Shown here: piece by piece, positions 49,070 through 57,298 of the stretch
Position numbering within the stretch: position 1 is the stretch's first letter
How the letters are laid out: the number at the start of each line of letters is the position of its first letter
Source: Armatimonas sp043757465
GTDB lineage: Bacteria; Armatimonadota; Armatimonadia; Armatimonadales; Armatimonadaceae
Direction of reading: 5' to 3'
DNA length: 64,000 bases
Assembly: GCF_043757465.1 (NCBI RefSeq)
Contig: NZ_JAYVPL010000025.1
Span: 15,344-79,343 of the forward strand
Program-made: the position numbers and the translations under genes
The notes under the pieces: generated by a model
Told to the model about the DNA's origin: nothing
Databases searched by the model: none
Seen by the model: the letters and a program-made list of their open reading frames with translations, nothing else

Positions 49070-49603
49070 ATGGTTTACAAACTCACGGTCAATGGGCGAC
49101 CCGCCACAGTGGACGCCCCCGCAGACATGCCCCTGCTCTGGGCACTGCGCGATGTACTGCATCTCTTTGGCACCAAGTACGGCTGCGGCATCGGGAGCTG
49201 TGGGGCGTGCACGGTGCACGTCAATGGCGAGCCGGTCCGCTCCTGCCAGACCACGATTGCCGAGGCAGCGGGCAAAAAAGTGACGACGATTGAGGGGCTC
49301 TCTCCCGATGGCAAGCACCCGCTGCAAGTCGCGTGGCAGGAAGTGGACGTGCCGCAGTGCGGCTACTGCCAGTCCGGGCAGATTCTCTCCGCGGCGGCGC
49401 TCCTCAAGAAGACCCCCCGCCCCACGGATGCCCAGATTGACGAGGCGCTGAGTGGGAACTTGTGCCGCTGTGGCACCTATGTCGCGATCCGTAAAGCCGT
49501 CCATAAAGCCGCGGGCATGACACCGCTGCCGGTGATTAAGTCTGCCTCCCCCCGGCGCTCCGCGCCCCCCCCCTCCGGCTCCGCGAAGGGGGGTAAGAAG
49601 TGA
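49070..49603 (+). CDS. 2Fe-2S subunit of a molybdenum hydroxylase
   Basis: 177 aa from ATG 49070. The plant-type cluster CGIGSCGACTVHVNG and the second cluster CGYCQSGQILSAAALL...LSGNLCRCGTYVAIRKAV are both complete, as in the small subunits of isoquinoline 1-oxidoreductase and xanthine dehydrogenase. It passes electrons from the Mo centre encoded next door. The last 20 residues (SPRRSAPPPSGSAKGGKK) are low-complexity and come from a G/C-rich repeat at 49547. The frame extends upstream to 48959, but the promoter box lies within that part. Confidence 0.93.
   Translation: MVYKLTVNGRPATVDAPADMPLLWALRDVLHLFGTKYGCGIGSCGACTVHVNGEPVRSCQTTIAEAAGKKVTTIEGLSPDGKHPLQVAWQEVDVPQCGYCQSGQILSAAALLKKTPRPTDAQIDEALSGNLCRCGTYVAIRKAVHKAAGMTPLPVIKSASPRRSAPPPSGSAKGGKK
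49547..49594. repeat. G/C-rich repeat forming the C-terminus of the 2Fe-2S subunit
   Basis: CTCCCCCCGGCGCTCCGCG followed by CCCCCCCCCTCCGGCTCCGCGAAGGGGGG in two halves. It is related in style, not in sequence, to the CCCCCTAACCCCC family. Confidence 0.55.
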
Positions 49604-51789
49604 TGATGAACCGACGTGATTTTTTCAAAGCCACAGCCCTTGTTGGGGGTGGGTTCGCCCTAGCCCTCTACGCTGGCACTGAGTCTGAAACGTCCGTGCA
49701 GGCACAGCCGCCGCGCCCCGCGGGTCTGGAGCCGAGTGCTTTTATTCGGATCGCCTCCAATGGCATTGTGACGCTGATCTCCCGTGCGCCGGAGATTGGG
49801 CAGGGGATGAAGACGACCCTCCCCATGCTCATCGCCGAGGAGCTGGATGTGGACTGGCACAATGTCCGGGTCGAGCAGGCCGGGGCGGACTCACGCTACG
49901 GCGGGCAGATCACCGGTGGCAGCGGGGGCACACCCAGTGGCTGGGAGCCCGTTCGTCGTGTTGGGGCCGCCGCCCGCCAGATGCTGATCGCTGCCGCCGC
50001 CAAAGAGTGGGGAGTCGCCGAAACCGACTGCCGCACCGAGTCCGGGCAGGTGTTTCACAGCGCGACAAACCGCAAGCTGGACTATGGAGCACTCGCCGAG
50101 AAGGCGCTCGCCATGACCCCGCCCGACCCCAGCAAGCTGGTGATGAAAGACCCGGCAACCTACAAGATCATCGGCAAGCCCACCAGGGGCGTCGATGTTC
50201 CTGCGATTGTCACCGGCAAGCCGCTCTTCGGCATGGATGTCCACTTTCCCAGCATGCTCTACGCCGCGTTCCATAAAACCCCGGTGCTCGGTGGCAAAGT
50301 GGTGAAAGCTAACACGGAGGCAGTCGCCAAGCTCCCTGGTGTCAAGAAGGCTTTTGTAGTCGAGGGCATGCCTTCGGTCGGGCTGGAGTCTGGCGTCGTG
50401 ATTGTCGCCGAGACCTGGTGGCACGCGCAGTCGGCGCGCACGAAGCTGGAAGTGACCTGGGACGAAGGCAAGTGGGCGAGCTACGACAGCAAGGAGCAGG
50501 CACAAAAAGCCAGCACTCTGCTCGGGCAGGCACCGGCAAAGACTCTTGGGAAGGTGGGCGACCCCGAGGCGGAGCTAACAAAGGCCGCCAAAGTTATCGA
50601 GGCCCGCTACGAGTACCCGATTATCGCTCACGCCCCGCTGGAGCCCCAGAACTGCACGGCGCTCTTTAAAGACGGCAAGCTAGAGCTCTGGAGCACGAGC
50701 CAGATCCCCATGGGAGGCCGCAGTAGCTCGGCTCGGGCGCTAGGAATCCCCGAGAGCGCGGTTACCCTGAGCCTGCACCGCGCGGGTGGCGGCTTCGGGC
50801 GGCGGCTCTACAACGACATGGTGGTAGATGCCGCCTGGGTTGCCAAGGAGCTGCCCGGTGTCCCCATCAAGCTGCTGTGGAGCCGTGAGGATGACTTCGC
50901 CCACGACTTCTACCGCGCCGGTGGCTGGCACCACTTCAAGATCGGCCTTGATGCGAGCGGAAAGACAGTCGCGCTCCACGATCACTTTGTCGGCTACGGC
51001 GAGAACGAGCGCTTTGTGGACAGCGGCGGTGTCGGGCCGGGCGAGTTCCCCACCCGCACGATCCCGAACTACGCCCTGGGGCACTCCATGGTTCCGCTGG
51101 GCGTGCGCACCGGGGCGCTTCGTGCTCCGGGCAGCAATGTGCATGCCTTTGTCTTTCAGTGCCTCACCGACGAGCTGGCGCACGCCGCCGGCAAAGACCC
51201 GGTCGCGTTTCGCCTGGAGCAGCTCACGGCTCTCGAAGCCCTGCCCGGCAACCAGCGGGGAATGGATACCGAGCGCATGCGCAACGTGCTCAATCTCGTG
51301 GTCGAGCGCTCGGGCTGGGGCAAGAAGACGCTCCCCAAGGGCACAGGCATGGGAGTGGCGTTCTACTTCAGCCATCAAGGCTACTTCGCAGAGGTCGCTC
51401 AAGTCAAAGTCAACGCCAAGAAAGAGGTCAAGGTCGAGAAAGTGTGGGTAGTGGGAGATGTCGGCCACACGATTGTGAACCCCTTTGGCGCGGAGAGCCA
51501 GGTCTGCGGCTCGGTGATTGATGGCATGAGCCAGATGATGTCCCAGGAGATCACGCTGACCAAGGGCCGCGTGGTGCAGGAGAACTTCTCGGATCACGCA
51601 ATGGTGCGCCTCAACCAAGCCCCGCGCGAGATTGATGTCCATTTCCATAAGTCCAACAACCGGCCCACGGGTCTGGGCGAGCCCGCACTCCCCCCGATCC
51701 TCCCCGCCATCGCCAACGCCATCTTCGCCGCCACCGGTGAGCGCGTGCGGACGCTTCCCATGAGCAAGTCGGGGTACTCGTGGGGGTAG
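49600..51789 (+). CDS. Molybdopterin-binding large subunit of a molybdenum hydroxylase
   Basis: 729 aa. A Tat signal MNRRDFFKATALVGGGFALA starts the protein, so the enzyme is predicted to be exported, as for isoquinoline 1-oxidoreductase beta. Motifs: ISRAPEIGQGMKTTLPMLIAEELDVDW, GGSGGTPSGWEPVRRVGAAARQML, HRAGGGFGRRLYNDMVVDAAWVA, GALRAPGSNVHAFVFQCLTDELA and, near the end, GLGEPALPPILPAIANAIFAATG with the catalytic Glu. The substrate (an aldehyde or N-heterocycle) is not known. It overlaps the 2Fe-2S gene by four bases; no FAD subunit is present, which fits the IorAB type. Confidence 0.94.
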   Translation: MMMNRRDFFKATALVGGGFALALYAGTESETSVQAQPPRPAGLEPSAFIRIASNGIVTLISRAPEIGQGMKTTLPMLIAEELDVDWHNVRVEQAGADSRYGGQITGGSGGTPSGWEPVRRVGAAARQMLIAAAAKEWGVAETDCRTESGQVFHSATNRKLDYGALAEKALAMTPPDPSKLVMKDPATYKIIGKPTRGVDVPAIVTGKPLFGMDVHFPSMLYAAFHKTPVLGGKVVKANTEAVAKLPGVKKAFVVEGMPSVGLESGVVIVAETWWHAQSARTKLEVTWDEGKWASYDSKEQAQKASTLLGQAPAKTLGKVGDPEAELTKAAKVIEARYEYPIIAHAPLEPQNCTALFKDGKLELWSTSQIPMGGRSSSARALGIPESAVTLSLHRAGGGFGRRLYNDMVVDAAWVAKELPGVPIKLLWSREDDFAHDFYRAGGWHHFKIGLDASGKTVALHDHFVGYGENERFVDSGGVGPGEFPTRTIPNYALGHSMVPLGVRTGALRAPGSNVHAFVFQCLTDELAHAAGKDPVAFRLEQLTALEALPGNQRGMDTERMRNVLNLVVERSGWGKKTLPKGTGMGVAFYFSHQGYFAEVAQVKVNAKKEVKVEKVWVVGDVGHTIVNPFGAESQVCGSVIDGMSQMMSQEITLTKGRVVQENFSDHAMVRLNQAPREIDVHFHKSNNRPTGLGEPALPPILPAIANAIFAATGERVRTLPMSKSGYSWG

Positions 51790-51793
51790 CCAA

Positions 51794-51868
51794 CCCCCTA
51801 ACCCCCGCCCGGCGGGGGGACAATAAGGAATTTCCTTGTGTCTCCCCCGCCCGGCGGGGGATGGGGGG
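51794..51868. repeat. Composite G/C palindromic repeat, two copies
   Basis: Left copy CCCCCTAACCCCCGCC-CGGC-GGGGGG (51794-51819), spacer with CAATAAGGAATTTCC, right copy CCCCCGCC-CGGC-GGGGGATGGGGGG (51844-51868). It lies between the Mo subunit gene and xdhC. Confidence 0.85.
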
Positions 51869-51874
51869 CGGGTA

Positions 51875-52891
51875 GTGACCGAACTCCTCCGCGTGTCCCA
51901 AACCGCGCAAGCCGCCTTTGCTGCGGGGGAGTCTGCTATTCTGGCGACTGTGATTCGTGTGGGCGGCTCGACGTATCGGCGTCCGGGGGCGCGGATGCTG
52001 CTCACGGAGAGTGGCTGGGCGGCGGGTTCGATCAGCGGTGGCTGTTTAGAGACCGATGTGCTCCAGAAAGCCTGGTGGCGCACGGACAGCGGCCCGGCGC
52101 GGGTGGTCTACGACTCCACACAAGAAGACGAAGACATCGAGTGGGGCTTCGGGCTGGGCTGCAACGGCGTGGTGGAAGTTCTGCTGGAGCGCCTGGACAG
52201 CACCAATGTCGCGCATCTGGCCCGCCTGGAGCGCTGGCAGACCGAGCGCACGCTCGGCGTGCTCGCCACCACAGGGGAGGGCAAGCGCCTGGCTTTAGCG
52301 CAAGATGGCGCATTCTGGGGCGAGGAGTCGCTGCTGGCAGGGGCGCAAGAAGCCCTAGAGAAACGGCAGTCTTTCTGGCGCGACCAGACGTTTTACGAGC
52401 TCGTTGCCCCCCCGCAACGACTTATCATCTTCGGTGCGGGCCACGATGTGGTGCCGCTCGTCAAAGTCGCCACTGAGCTGCTCGGCTGGCAGGTGATTGT
52501 CGTGGACAGCCGCTCGCTCACGCCCCACCCCGAGCGCTTCCCGGGTGCCAGCGTGGTTTCGAGCTTTCCCCTGGATACCCTGGAACTTTCAGACGCCGCC
52601 GTGCTCATGACACACAGCTTCCGCACCGATCAAGAGCTCCTGCCCCCTCTCCTCGCCTCCCCCGTCGGCTACGTCGGCCTGCTCGGCCCCCGCCGCCGCG
52701 CCGAGAGGCTCCTTGAAGCCTTTCCCCCGTCGGACGGGGGGCGGGGGGATGGGTTCCGTGCCCCCCTTGGCCTAGACATCGGCGCAGACAACCCGGAGGA
52801 GATTGCGCTAGCACTGGTCGCCGAGATTCGCGCTTGGTCGGCAGGCCGAAGTGGTGGGCCGCTCACACACCGCGAGGGCCCCATCCACTGA
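51875..52891 (+). CDS. xdhC: XdhC/CoxI-family molybdenum hydroxylase maturation factor
   Basis: 338 aa from GTG 51875, seven bases after the composite repeat. XdhC-type proteins bind the molybdenum cofactor, promote its sulfuration and insert it. The N-terminal domain has ILATVIRVGGSTYRRPGARMLL and GSISGGCLETDV, the C-terminal Rossmann domain LIIFGAGHDVVPLVKVA, VVDSRSLTPHPERFP, YVGLLGPRRRAERLLEAF and LGLDIGADNPEEIALALVAEI. Between the last two a palindromic repeat is inserted in frame (PPSDGGRGDGFRAP). Located between the Mo subunit and MocA genes, it serves this enzyme. Confidence 0.93.
   Translation: MTELLRVSQTAQAAFAAGESAILATVIRVGGSTYRRPGARMLLTESGWAAGSISGGCLETDVLQKAWWRTDSGPARVVYDSTQEDEDIEWGFGLGCNGVVEVLLERLDSTNVAHLARLERWQTERTLGVLATTGEGKRLALAQDGAFWGEESLLAGAQEALEKRQSFWRDQTFYELVAPPQRLIIFGAGHDVVPLVKVATELLGWQVIVVDSRSLTPHPERFPGASVVSSFPLDTLELSDAAVLMTHSFRTDQELLPPLLASPVGYVGLLGPRRRAERLLEAFPPSDGGRGDGFRAPLGLDIGADNPEEIALALVAEIRAWSAGRSGGPLTHREGPIH
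52724..52753. repeat. G/C palindromic repeat inserted in frame in xdhC
   Basis: CCCCCGTCGGACGGGGG, identical to the copy at 15088, followed by GCGGGGGGATGGG. It replaces a variable loop of XdhC. Confidence 0.8.
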
Positions 52892-53463
52892 ACATCGCTG
52901 TTATTCTGCTGGCGGCGGGTGCGTCGGTGCGCCTTGGCCAACCCAAGCAACTTCTGCCGTACCAAGGGAAATCGCTTTTGCGCCACGCGGCACAAACAGC
53001 ATGCGATGCACACTGTGGCGAGGTTTTCGTTGTACTTGGTGCATATTCCAAATTTCTGGAACCAGAGCTAGTGAGTTTACCGGTCAGAGTAATTTACGCC
53101 GAGGACTGGCCAGAGGGCATGGCGGCTTCGCTCCGTGCGGGGATTCATGCCATTGCCAATTGTGATGCCGTGTTGGTGATGCTCTGCGATCAGCCGCTCG
53201 TAACAAAAGAGCACTTGCAGGCACTCCTCGCCGAATTCCAGCTGGGTGTCATCGTGGCATCGAACTACGGCGAGGCTATCGGGCCGCCGTGTGTGTTTGA
53301 CAGAGCTTACTTTCCCGAGCTCCTCGCGCTCACCGGCGACTCGGGCGCACGTGGGCTTCTCAAAAAACACCCCTGCCGCACAGTTGCCTTTCCCGGCGGC
53401 AGGGTAGATGTGGATACGCTTACGGACTGGCAGGCGCTAGCAGCGCCAACACCGCCGGGTTGA
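52834..53463 (+). CDS. mocA: MocA-type molybdopterin nucleotidyltransferase
   Basis: 209 aa as drawn. The nucleotidyltransferase core begins at IAVILLAAGASVRLGQPKQLLPYQGKSLL, with VRVIYAEDWPEGMAASLRAGI, AVLVMLCDQPLV and a final GGRVDVDTLTDWQAL. It converts molybdopterin to its cytosine dinucleotide form, the cofactor of this hydroxylase class. The first 18 residues overlap xdhC by 58 bases and lack homology; CTG 52888, which overlaps the xdhC stop (CTGA), could be the real start. It is the last gene of the operon and converges on the ankyrin gene with a 44-base overlap. Confidence 0.9.
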   Translation: MVGRPKWWAAHTPRGPHPLNIAVILLAAGASVRLGQPKQLLPYQGKSLLRHAAQTACDAHCGEVFVVLGAYSKFLEPELVSLPVRVIYAEDWPEGMAASLRAGIHAIANCDAVLVMLCDQPLVTKEHLQALLAEFQLGVIVASNYGEAIGPPCVFDRAYFPELLALTGDSGARGLLKKHPCRTVAFPGGRVDVDTLTDWQALAAPTPPG

Positions 53464-54667
53464 CCCAGTCTTGGTCGTGGAAGCGCTCGCCCCAGGTGCG
53501 CGGTGTCACGTCATGGTACTCATGGAGTGTCTCGTCGTCTACACCACGCAGCTCCTTGCGCAGGCTGGCGCGGACGCTCATGTCGGCACCGTGGTCGAGT
53601 AGGAGCTTTGTCATGGGCAGATTGTTTCGGCTACAGCGATACGGTTGCGAGACGACACAGCCAAAGAGTGCGGTGTGACCGCCAAAGCCATCGGCATCTA
53701 CAGTGGCAGACGTGTTGACGTCTGCGCCGTTTTCCAGAAGCCACTGTGCGATCTCGCAGGTATCGTTGTCCACAGCAAGGTGCAAGAGTGTCCCTCCGCC
53801 CAGTGGTGTCCCGCAGAGCGCTTGCGTGTGATCGGTGTGGCAGCCCAGTTCTGGGGGATAGATCTCCTCATGCGGGAATTGGCGATTGAGCGCGCTGGGG
53901 TCGCGGCGGACATGGGCGGCCAATAAGTCCAAGCGGCCCCGATGAACGGCAAAGACGGCGTTATCGGGGAGGTTGTAGCCGTTCTGGGCGAAGAGTTCCA
54001 GAACTCCGTGCTTGCCATCGGGGTTTCGCGAGTAGGTTTCCAGCACCAGCCCCAGTGGGGCCAGCCGGTCGCTGTGATCGTCCACTAGCTCCGCCCCAAG
54101 CTCTAGTTGCAGCGCCAGACCAACCGCGCTGAGCGTCTCACACGGCCCCATTACGGAGCCAGGTTGTGGGCGTGCACCCAGCGAGTAAAGTAGCCGCGCC
54201 GTGCCGAGCTTGCTGCGCAGGCAGGCTCGCTCAAAAGCGTACTGGATATCATCGGCTCCAGAGTTATGGAGAAACTGCACAATCTCGTCTTGGCCGACAT
54301 TGGCGGCGTAGGAGAGCGCCTTTCCCCAGTTGCAGTGGGCAGTCCCACGCGCATTCTCGCGCAGCAGCGACGGGTGTTTCTCAATCAATGTATGGACAGC
54401 CTTTAGATCGCCGCGCCAGATCGCGTCAATCAGCTCGCAGGCCAAGGCTAAACGCGACCAGCTTGGGACGCCGTAGGCGCGAGCGAGCGTGAGCTGGGCG
54501 TCGGCGAGCTGGGCTCGGGTGGGATCGAGCCGATCAGACTCAGGATGGAAGGCACGCAGGTCGGCGACAGCCTCGGGAGCGTTTGCGTGAAGTGCCGCGA
54601 GAAGTTCTTTGGCCTGGTGCTTGAGCTGGGTCAAGTCAGGCCGGACAGGTAAGTGACGAGCGGACAT
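53420..54667 (-). CDS. Ankyrin repeat protein
   Basis: 415 aa from ATG 54667, preceded by a strong AAGGAGG. The N-terminal part (LTQLKHQAKELLAALHANAPEAVADLRAFHP, ADAQLTLARAYGVPSWSRLALA) is the region commonly found before bacterial ankyrin arrays. Repeats include DLKAVHTLIEKHPSLLREN, ALSYAANVGQDEIVQFLHNSGAD, GTLLHLAVDNDTCEIAQWLLENGADVN and NNLPMTKLLLDHGADMS. It has no signal peptide and is probably a cytoplasmic protein-binding scaffold. The frame extends to 54796, but the ribosome site decides for 54667. A hairpin can hide that site (54674-54724). Confidence 0.88.
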   Translation of the reverse strand: MSARHLPVRPDLTQLKHQAKELLAALHANAPEAVADLRAFHPESDRLDPTRAQLADAQLTLARAYGVPSWSRLALACELIDAIWRGDLKAVHTLIEKHPSLLRENARGTAHCNWGKALSYAANVGQDEIVQFLHNSGADDIQYAFERACLRSKLGTARLLYSLGARPQPGSVMGPCETLSAVGLALQLELGAELVDDHSDRLAPLGLVLETYSRNPDGKHGVLELFAQNGYNLPDNAVFAVHRGRLDLLAAHVRRDPSALNRQFPHEEIYPPELGCHTDHTQALCGTPLGGGTLLHLAVDNDTCEIAQWLLENGADVNTSATVDADGFGGHTALFGCVVSQPYRCSRNNLPMTKLLLDHGADMSVRASLRKELRGVDDETLHEYHDVTPRTWGERFHDQDWVNPAVLALLAPASP

Positions 54668-54673
54668 AGAAGT

Positions 54674-54724
54674 CCTCCTTTTTTGTGTTGCGCCCGGTAT
54701 CCGCTCGTTCGGGCAAAAAGGAGG
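54674..54724 (-). promoter_or_regulatory. Shine-Dalgarno-sequestering hairpin before the ankyrin gene
   Basis: In the minus-strand transcript CCTCCTTTTTG (54724-54714) and GCCCG pair with CGGGC and CAAAAAAGGAGG (54685-54674). The second arm is the ribosome-binding site, seven bases before ATG 54667. The stem is interrupted by an internal bulge (GCAACA). It could act as a switch on translation; no known riboswitch class is recognised. Confidence 0.55.
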
Positions 54725-54869
54725 CTTGTGTGAGAAGCCATCAAACGCCGAAAAACACTCAGGGGAACTCGGTTCTTTCCGCGGAATAGGAGGCACCCTG
54801 CATGCCTGGCACTCAGTTTAGCTCATGCGAGCGAGTTTGTCAAGCAACTGTTTGCCTGATGTGAGGTGG

Positions 54870-54875
54870 TATAAA
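54870..54875 (+). promoter_or_regulatory. -10 box (GG-TATAAA), leaderless, prepilin gene
   Basis: GGTATAAA ends seven bases before ATG 54883. Confidence 0.6.
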
Positions 54876-54882
54876 AAACGCA

Positions 54883-55596
54883 ATGCCCCGCGCCTTCACA
54901 CTGATTGAGCTTCTCGTTGTCATCGCCATTATCGCGATTCTGGCTGCGATTCTGTTTCCGGTCTTTGCCCAAGTGCGCGAGAAAGCGCGGTCTGCGAGCT
55001 GCCTCTCGAATTGCAAGCAGCTCGGTCTGGCGATTGCGATGTATCGGCAGGACTACGACCAAGTTAACCCGCGCCATCGTCTCTGCCCCGACCGAGTGGG
55101 CGACGAAATATGCTCGACGGCCAGCCCGACGGTCTCGACCGGCCCCACCGAGACGTGGTGGACTCCTTACGATAACACGATCTCGCCCGAGCCGCCCAAT
55201 CCCTCAAGCGTCCAATATAACACGCCCATTAAAGCCGGGATGCTCCAGCCGTACTTCAAGAACCTGATGGTCTTTAAGTGCCCTAGCTATCCGCAAGGCC
55301 AGGTTGGCTACGCCATGAGCTACATCAGCGCGGGGCCAATGGGGAAGTCTGATGCCGAGGTGACGAACCTTACCGTGATGTTTGTCTGGGATCACTCCCG
55401 AACGCCGGGCTGTGCGGACACTCGCACGGGCAACTCTGGGCCGGTCTGGGGAATCTTCCCGCCAAGCGCGGACACAGCGCATACCCACTATCCCCTCCGG
55501 CACACGGGCGGCTTTACGACCCTGCGCTACGACGGCAGCACAAAGTGGCGCAAGCCTGAGAGCCTGACGGGCGCGGATTTTACAGCAGCGCCATAA
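54883..55596 (+). CDS. Prepilin-like protein (second copy)
   Basis: 237 aa. MPRAFTLIELLVVIAIIAIL with LFPVFAQVREKARSASCLSN is the prepilin-type N-terminus, nearly identical to that of the protein at 21604. The body carries MYRQDYDQVNPRHR and a Cys/Pro-rich segment; the end is HTGGFTTLRYDGSTKWRKPE, a variant of the H...DG motif. It probably is a pseudopilin of the expanded DUF1559-like family. Its last codons lie in a 20-base tandem duplication shared with the convergent LysR gene. Confidence 0.88.
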   Translation: MPRAFTLIELLVVIAIIAILAAILFPVFAQVREKARSASCLSNCKQLGLAIAMYRQDYDQVNPRHRLCPDRVGDEICSTASPTVSTGPTETWWTPYDNTISPEPPNPSSVQYNTPIKAGMLQPYFKNLMVFKCPSYPQGQVGYAMSYISAGPMGKSDAEVTNLTVMFVWDHSRTPGCADTRTGNSGPVWGIFPPSADTAHTHYPLRHTGGFTTLRYDGSTKWRKPESLTGADFTAAP

Positions 55597-55617
55597 ATTC
55601 TACAGCAGCGCCATAAA
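55581..55617. repeat. 20-base tandem duplication at a convergent gene end
   Basis: TACAGCAGCGCCATAAA occurs at 55581-55597 and 55601-55617. The first copy ends the prepilin gene (TAA), and the second ends the LysR gene on the other strand. Confidence 0.8.
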
Positions 55618-56460
55618 AGCCGTGGCGGCATGAGAAAGTGTCTCGCCGGAGCGCCAGATCAGGGCGAGGGTGCGCGTGGGCCGAGGCGCGGCTAGCTCGA
55701 CAATCACGGTGCCCGGTGGCGGACTGAGCGCGAGGCGGGGCAGAAGCGCGATCCCGAGCCCGGCGGCGACCAGCGCCTGCATGCCTCCCGCCGAACCCGA
55801 GACGCAGGCGATGCGTGGGGTGAAGCCCGCCGCTAGGCACGCTGCAAAGATCGGGTGCTCCGGCGACTGACCCTCGGGAACCCAGACCCAGTCTTCATTG
55901 GCGAGCGACGTAAGGGGGGGTGTGCTTTCCGCCAGTGGGTGCCTCTCTGGGACAATTAGTGCCAGCTCCTCGGTGAGGAGCTGGCGGCGCTCCAGGCCGT
56001 CGTGGGTGCAGGGAAGGTGCACGACGCCAAGATCCGCGCGGCCGCCTGTTACGGCCTCGGCGATGGCGCGGGCGGGGACAGCTTCATGCACGGAGATACT
56101 GATGCCAGGATGTGCCGCACGAAAACGGGCGAGAACCGGAGGAAGTAAGTGCTGGCCCGGGGTGGGCAGCGTCCAGAGGCTCAGCCGTCCGGACTCAAGC
56201 CCCACCACGCGCCGCACCGCACTGCGCGCCTCCTCTTCCTGTGCCAGGAGCCGCTCCGCATGGCTGAGAAGTGTCTCCCCGGCATCGGTGAGGCGCACGC
56301 TGCGACCTCGTCGGTGAAAGAGCGAGGCACCTAGCTCCCTCTCCAGTGCGGCAATCTGCGCGGAGAGCGAGGGCTGGGCGATATGACACTCCGCCGCGGC
56401 CTGTGTGAAGTTGAGCCGCTGCGCCGCCGCCACAAAATAGCGTAATTGAAATATTTCCAT
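55600..56460 (-). CDS. LysR-family transcription regulator
   Basis: 286 aa from ATG 56460 (MEIFQLRYFVAAAQRLNFTQAAAECHIAQPSLSAQIAAL), which gives the standard N-terminal helix-turn-helix; upstream ATGs add only ten non-homologous residues. The effector domain starts at about residue 90 (RLSLWTLPTPGQHLLPPVL) and includes DLGVVHLPCTHDGLERRQL and GMQALVAAGLGIALLPRLAL, as in OxyR/CysB-type regulators. The target is unknown: the divergent gene at 56513 is the natural candidate. Confidence 0.93.
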   Translation of the reverse strand: MEIFQLRYFVAAAQRLNFTQAAAECHIAQPSLSAQIAALERELGASLFHRRGRSVRLTDAGETLLSHAERLLAQEEEARSAVRRVVGLESGRLSLWTLPTPGQHLLPPVLARFRAAHPGISISVHEAVPARAIAEAVTGGRADLGVVHLPCTHDGLERRQLLTEELALIVPERHPLAESTPPLTSLANEDWVWVPEGQSPEHPIFAACLAAGFTPRIACVSGSAGGMQALVAAGLGIALLPRLALSPPPGTVIVELAAPRPTRTLALIWRSGETLSHAATAFMALL

Positions 56461-56512
56461 TATCTCGTCGCTCTCTCTCATTCTTGGCATAGAAACTGCA
56501 TTTTAGCAAAGC

Positions 56513-57250
56513 ATGAGAATCACCTGGCGCTCCGATTTTGAAAGCACTCAGTCTACTGAGCGGGTTGTTGTTCCTGCAAACCGACGGCAACTTATTGAGA
56601 ACCCACATCCGGCTCTGGATAAGATGGAGCACGATGTGGCTCTCATGGTCGCGATTGCTGCCGCTGATCTTGCGACCTGTCGCCTGGGCCATGGAATCTC
56701 CGAAGAGGCCTCGACTTTCTCGCACTTTCTCGCAGATCTGGAGCATTTTGAGGGGGGAATTCGCGGGCTTCTGCTCGATACCTCCCTGAGCCGCTACAAA
56801 ACCACACGTCTGAACCGGGTCTTTCGTGCCTACCAACTGCTTCGACCTATCGGACAGCTCCGCCGCCATATTGAGTTCCCTCTCCTGGCGATCGAGGAGC
56901 ACAATGAGTTTATCCGACTGGAGATCAGTAAGGCTATCGAGGCAGTTGCGTCGCAGGGCCGCAAGGCCGCTCAGACGATGCGTGAGCCGGGCTGGGGGGG
57001 CTATCTTGAGGTCTGTGCTGCGCAGGAGCAGGCACAGGCGGTCATTCAGGAAGCGCGCCGACGGTTCCGGGCAGTGCTCACACCAGGGGCCTATCGCGCA
57101 GCACAGGCTTCCCTGATGGCACTTGAAGTGGCCAGTGAGACATTTCAAGGGATTGCACACCAGCACTCTGAGGTGCTGCGGGCCGATGTGATCAACCAGA
57201 TGGGAGCTCCCCTAGTGCGCACTTACTGTAATAACAGAACATCCCTCTAG
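56513..57250 (+). CDS. Hypothetical helical protein (245 aa)
   Basis: No family is recognised. The protein is predicted to be largely alpha-helical and soluble (DKMEHDVALMVAIAAADLATCRLGHGISEEASTFSHFLADLEHF; LRRHIEFPLLAIEEHNEFIRLEISKAIEAV; QAQAVIQEARRRFRAVLTPGAYRAAQASLMALEV), without a signal or membrane segment. It is divergent from a LysR gene 52 bases away, the usual position of a LysR target, and ends 48 bases before glmU. No clear ribosome site or leaderless box precedes the ATG. Confidence 0.6.
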   Translation: MRITWRSDFESTQSTERVVVPANRRQLIENPHPALDKMEHDVALMVAIAAADLATCRLGHGISEEASTFSHFLADLEHFEGGIRGLLLDTSLSRYKTTRLNRVFRAYQLLRPIGQLRRHIEFPLLAIEEHNEFIRLEISKAIEAVASQGRKAAQTMREPGWGGYLEVCAAQEQAQAVIQEARRRFRAVLTPGAYRAAQASLMALEVASETFQGIAHQHSEVLRADVINQMGAPLVRTYCNNRTSL

Positions 57251-57270
57251 CTTTCATAGGCTAGGGCGAG

Positions 57271-57292
57271 TATAATTCCCCCGGTCAGGGGG
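57271..57292 (+). promoter_or_regulatory. glmU promoter and leader hairpin
   Basis: AGTATAAT (-10 at 57271-57276) is followed by a 5-bp stem CCCCC-GGTCA-GGGGG (57278-57292). The second arm plus TAG may double as the ribosome site for TTG 57299. Confidence 0.45.
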
Positions 57293-57298
57293 TAGTTT

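Noticed and set aside
50740..52083. Long minus-strand open frame (447 codons) opposite the Mo subunit gene and xdhC
   Set aside because: It is the antisense of two strongly recognised genes and no domain is visible in it.
56195..57166. Minus-strand open frame (323 codons) spanning the LysR start and the hypothetical gene
   Set aside because: It overlaps the conserved N-terminus of LysR in another frame and contains Cys/Arg-rich nonsense; the plus-strand frame 56513-57250 has a more natural composition.
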